Assembly (NCBI GenBank): GCA_021234155.1
Contig: JAJEKV010000036.1
Span: forward strand, 10,369,426-10,433,425
Direction of reading: 5' to 3'
Source of the DNA: Isoetes taiwanensis
Taxonomy: Eukaryota; Streptophyta; Lycopodiopsida; Isoetales; Isoetaceae
Length of the DNA: 64,000 nt
Shown here: one piece after another, positions 63,171 through 64,000 of the stretch
Layout: the number at the start of each line of letters is the position of its first letter
How positions within the stretch are numbered: position 1 is the first letter of the stretch
Made by a program: the position numbers and the translations under genes
The notes under the pieces: model-generated
Database searches by the model: none
Told to the model about the DNA's origin: nothing
What the model saw: only the letters and a program-made list of their open reading frames with translations

Positions 63171-64000
63171 TGGACATCTCAATGCAACTATGGATTTGGA
63201 AACTGGCAAATTGATCTCTGTTGAGAATGCCGAACCTTCAATCTCAGACACTGATTCTGAAGAAACACAAAATATCTATCATGTTCAGGCTCCACCCGCG
63301 AGTCTGCCTGTCTCATCCTACCCTGAGTATGCTGATCCTTGGGGTGAGATGACGCTTGATCAGGACCAGGCTGTGGCAGCCTTCCTTGACCTTTACCTGA
63401 TTCCTTGTAATCGAATTCAATGTCTTGACCACTTTTCAGACACGGCACTTCCTCCTGAGACAGTGGATGTTCATGCCGTCATGAAGCAACCTTTGCTTGA
63501 TGACGCTTAGCAGCCTCTTTTCTTCACCACTCAAAATGCGGCACCTCCTGTCATGCTTCAACCTCCTGCTCATGTTGTTCAGGACACGGAGGTTGTTCCA
63601 CACATTCAGACTCCTGAGGTGGACATCGTGGACATTGAAAACAATCAACCAGTCAGACTAGCTGTCAATCTTCCACCCACCTATAAAGCACGTGCTGTGA
63701 CGCTGTTTAAAAAATTCAAACATATTTTTGCATGGAGCTACAAAGACCTTCGAGGAATCAAAAAAGAATTGGGGGAACTCACCATTCCTACCAAACCTGA
63801 TGCACGCCCAATCTAGCAACGACAGTACCGGCTCAACCCCAATTATCGTGACCGTATCAAGGCCGAAATTGACAAACTTTTAGCCGCTGGCTTGATTTAT
63901 GAGGTCAAACACTCTGAGTGGGTGAGCCCCATCGTCATTGCTCTCAAACACAATGGTAAGATCCGCGTTTGTGTGGACTATCGTAAACTCAATCAGGCCA
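63171..64000 (+). pseudogene. Gypsy pro-RT linker and RT start (runs off window)
   Basis: The frame 63160-63510 is an acidic linker. From 63553 the next frame leads into RT: LPPTYKARAVTLFKKFKHIF, AWSYKDLRGIKKELGELTIP, KPDARPI, then TAG (63814), then QRQYRLNPNYRDRIKAEID, LLAAGLIYEVKHSEWVSPIV and KIRVCVDYRKLNQ at the window edge. The catalytic YVDD lies beyond the window. The TAG interrupts an otherwise well-kept sequence. Confidence 0.88.

Larger units (their letters stand above)
59903..64000 (+). mobile_element. Gypsy retrotransposon with tRNA-Asp-type primer site, 5' part
   Basis: It consists of a 5' LTR (59908-60459), primer site, gag, protease and the start of RT, running off the window end. 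The primer site and the RT sequence (KARAVTLFKKFKHIFAWSYK, DLRGIKKELG, YRLNPNYRDRIKAEIDKL) place it among non-chromovirus plant gypsy elements of the Tat/Athila kind. Several frameshifts and stops in gag and a TAG at 63814 show it is defective. The piece at 22472-23163 belongs to the same family. Confidence 0.9.

Overview
This window is nuclear DNA of a land plant with a large, transposon-rich genome. The evidence is plant-type copia, gypsy/chromovirus and L1-like retroelements, a Mutator-like (MULE) element, a TRIM, a decayed pentatricopeptide-repeat (PPR) gene, a STOP1-type zinc-finger remnant, a trihelix-type remnant and a spliced acylphosphatase gene. The PPR style and gene sparsity would fit a fern-like or other large-genome plant, but I cannot assign a species. 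Only one gene looks intact: a two-exon acylphosphatase on the minus strand (9.9-10.5 kb). Almost everything else is mobile DNA or broken genes.

Layout. 0-9.8 kb: AT-rich non-coding DNA with tandem repeats, an ABCG-transporter fragment fused to a CATTCG minisatellite (4.2-4.8 kb), a clean 681-bp MULE with 9-bp target duplications (5.84-6.53 kb), a tRNA-related SINE-like segment between direct repeats (6.7-7.3 kb), a GCATGC-rich tract (7.8 kb) and structured repeats at 8.3-9.1 kb. 9.9-10.5 kb: acylphosphatase. 12.0-13.9 kb: 5'-truncated L1-like LINE (minus). 14.5-15.2 kb: trihelix-type pseudogene (minus). 15.2-22.5 kb: T-rich, gene-free DNA with several duplicated blocks. 22.5-23.2 kb: deleted gypsy piece, butted against a 3'-truncated copia element (23.2-27.6 kb, minus). 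28.5-31.0 kb: decayed chromovirus (minus). 31.0-33.6 kb: 5'-truncated LINE (plus) with a TCTA tail. 34.5-34.9 kb: glyoxalase II pseudogene. 36.0-40.4 kb: scattered pieces of a PPR pseudogene, with a young 447-bp TRIM at its 3' end (40.46-40.92 kb). 41.1-41.3 kb: ABCF fragment. 43.3-43.7 kb: LINE 3' end. 46.3-47.4 kb: STOP1-like pseudogene (minus). 48.9-50.3 kb: another gypsy fragment. 52.3-53.0 and 56.8-59.0 kb: two copies of a duplicated segment next to an unrecognised broken coding chain. 59.3-59.7 kb: copia LTR/PBS/gag-start remnant. 59.9-64.0 kb: 5' part of a gypsy element (LTR, tRNA-Asp-type primer site, gag, protease, start of RT), running off the window and closely related to the piece at 22.5 kb.

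The genes do not form a pathway. The region reads as a nested insertion landscape around one conserved housekeeping gene. I found no convincing new biochemical system. The most unusual signals are (a) a ~47-bp core present at 8.8 and 20.5 kb, enclosed in each place by a long stem whose sequence differs but still pairs, (b) a very young TRIM with pol-III-like boxes spanning its LTR/internal junction, and (c) the number of different decayed host-gene fragments in 64 kb.
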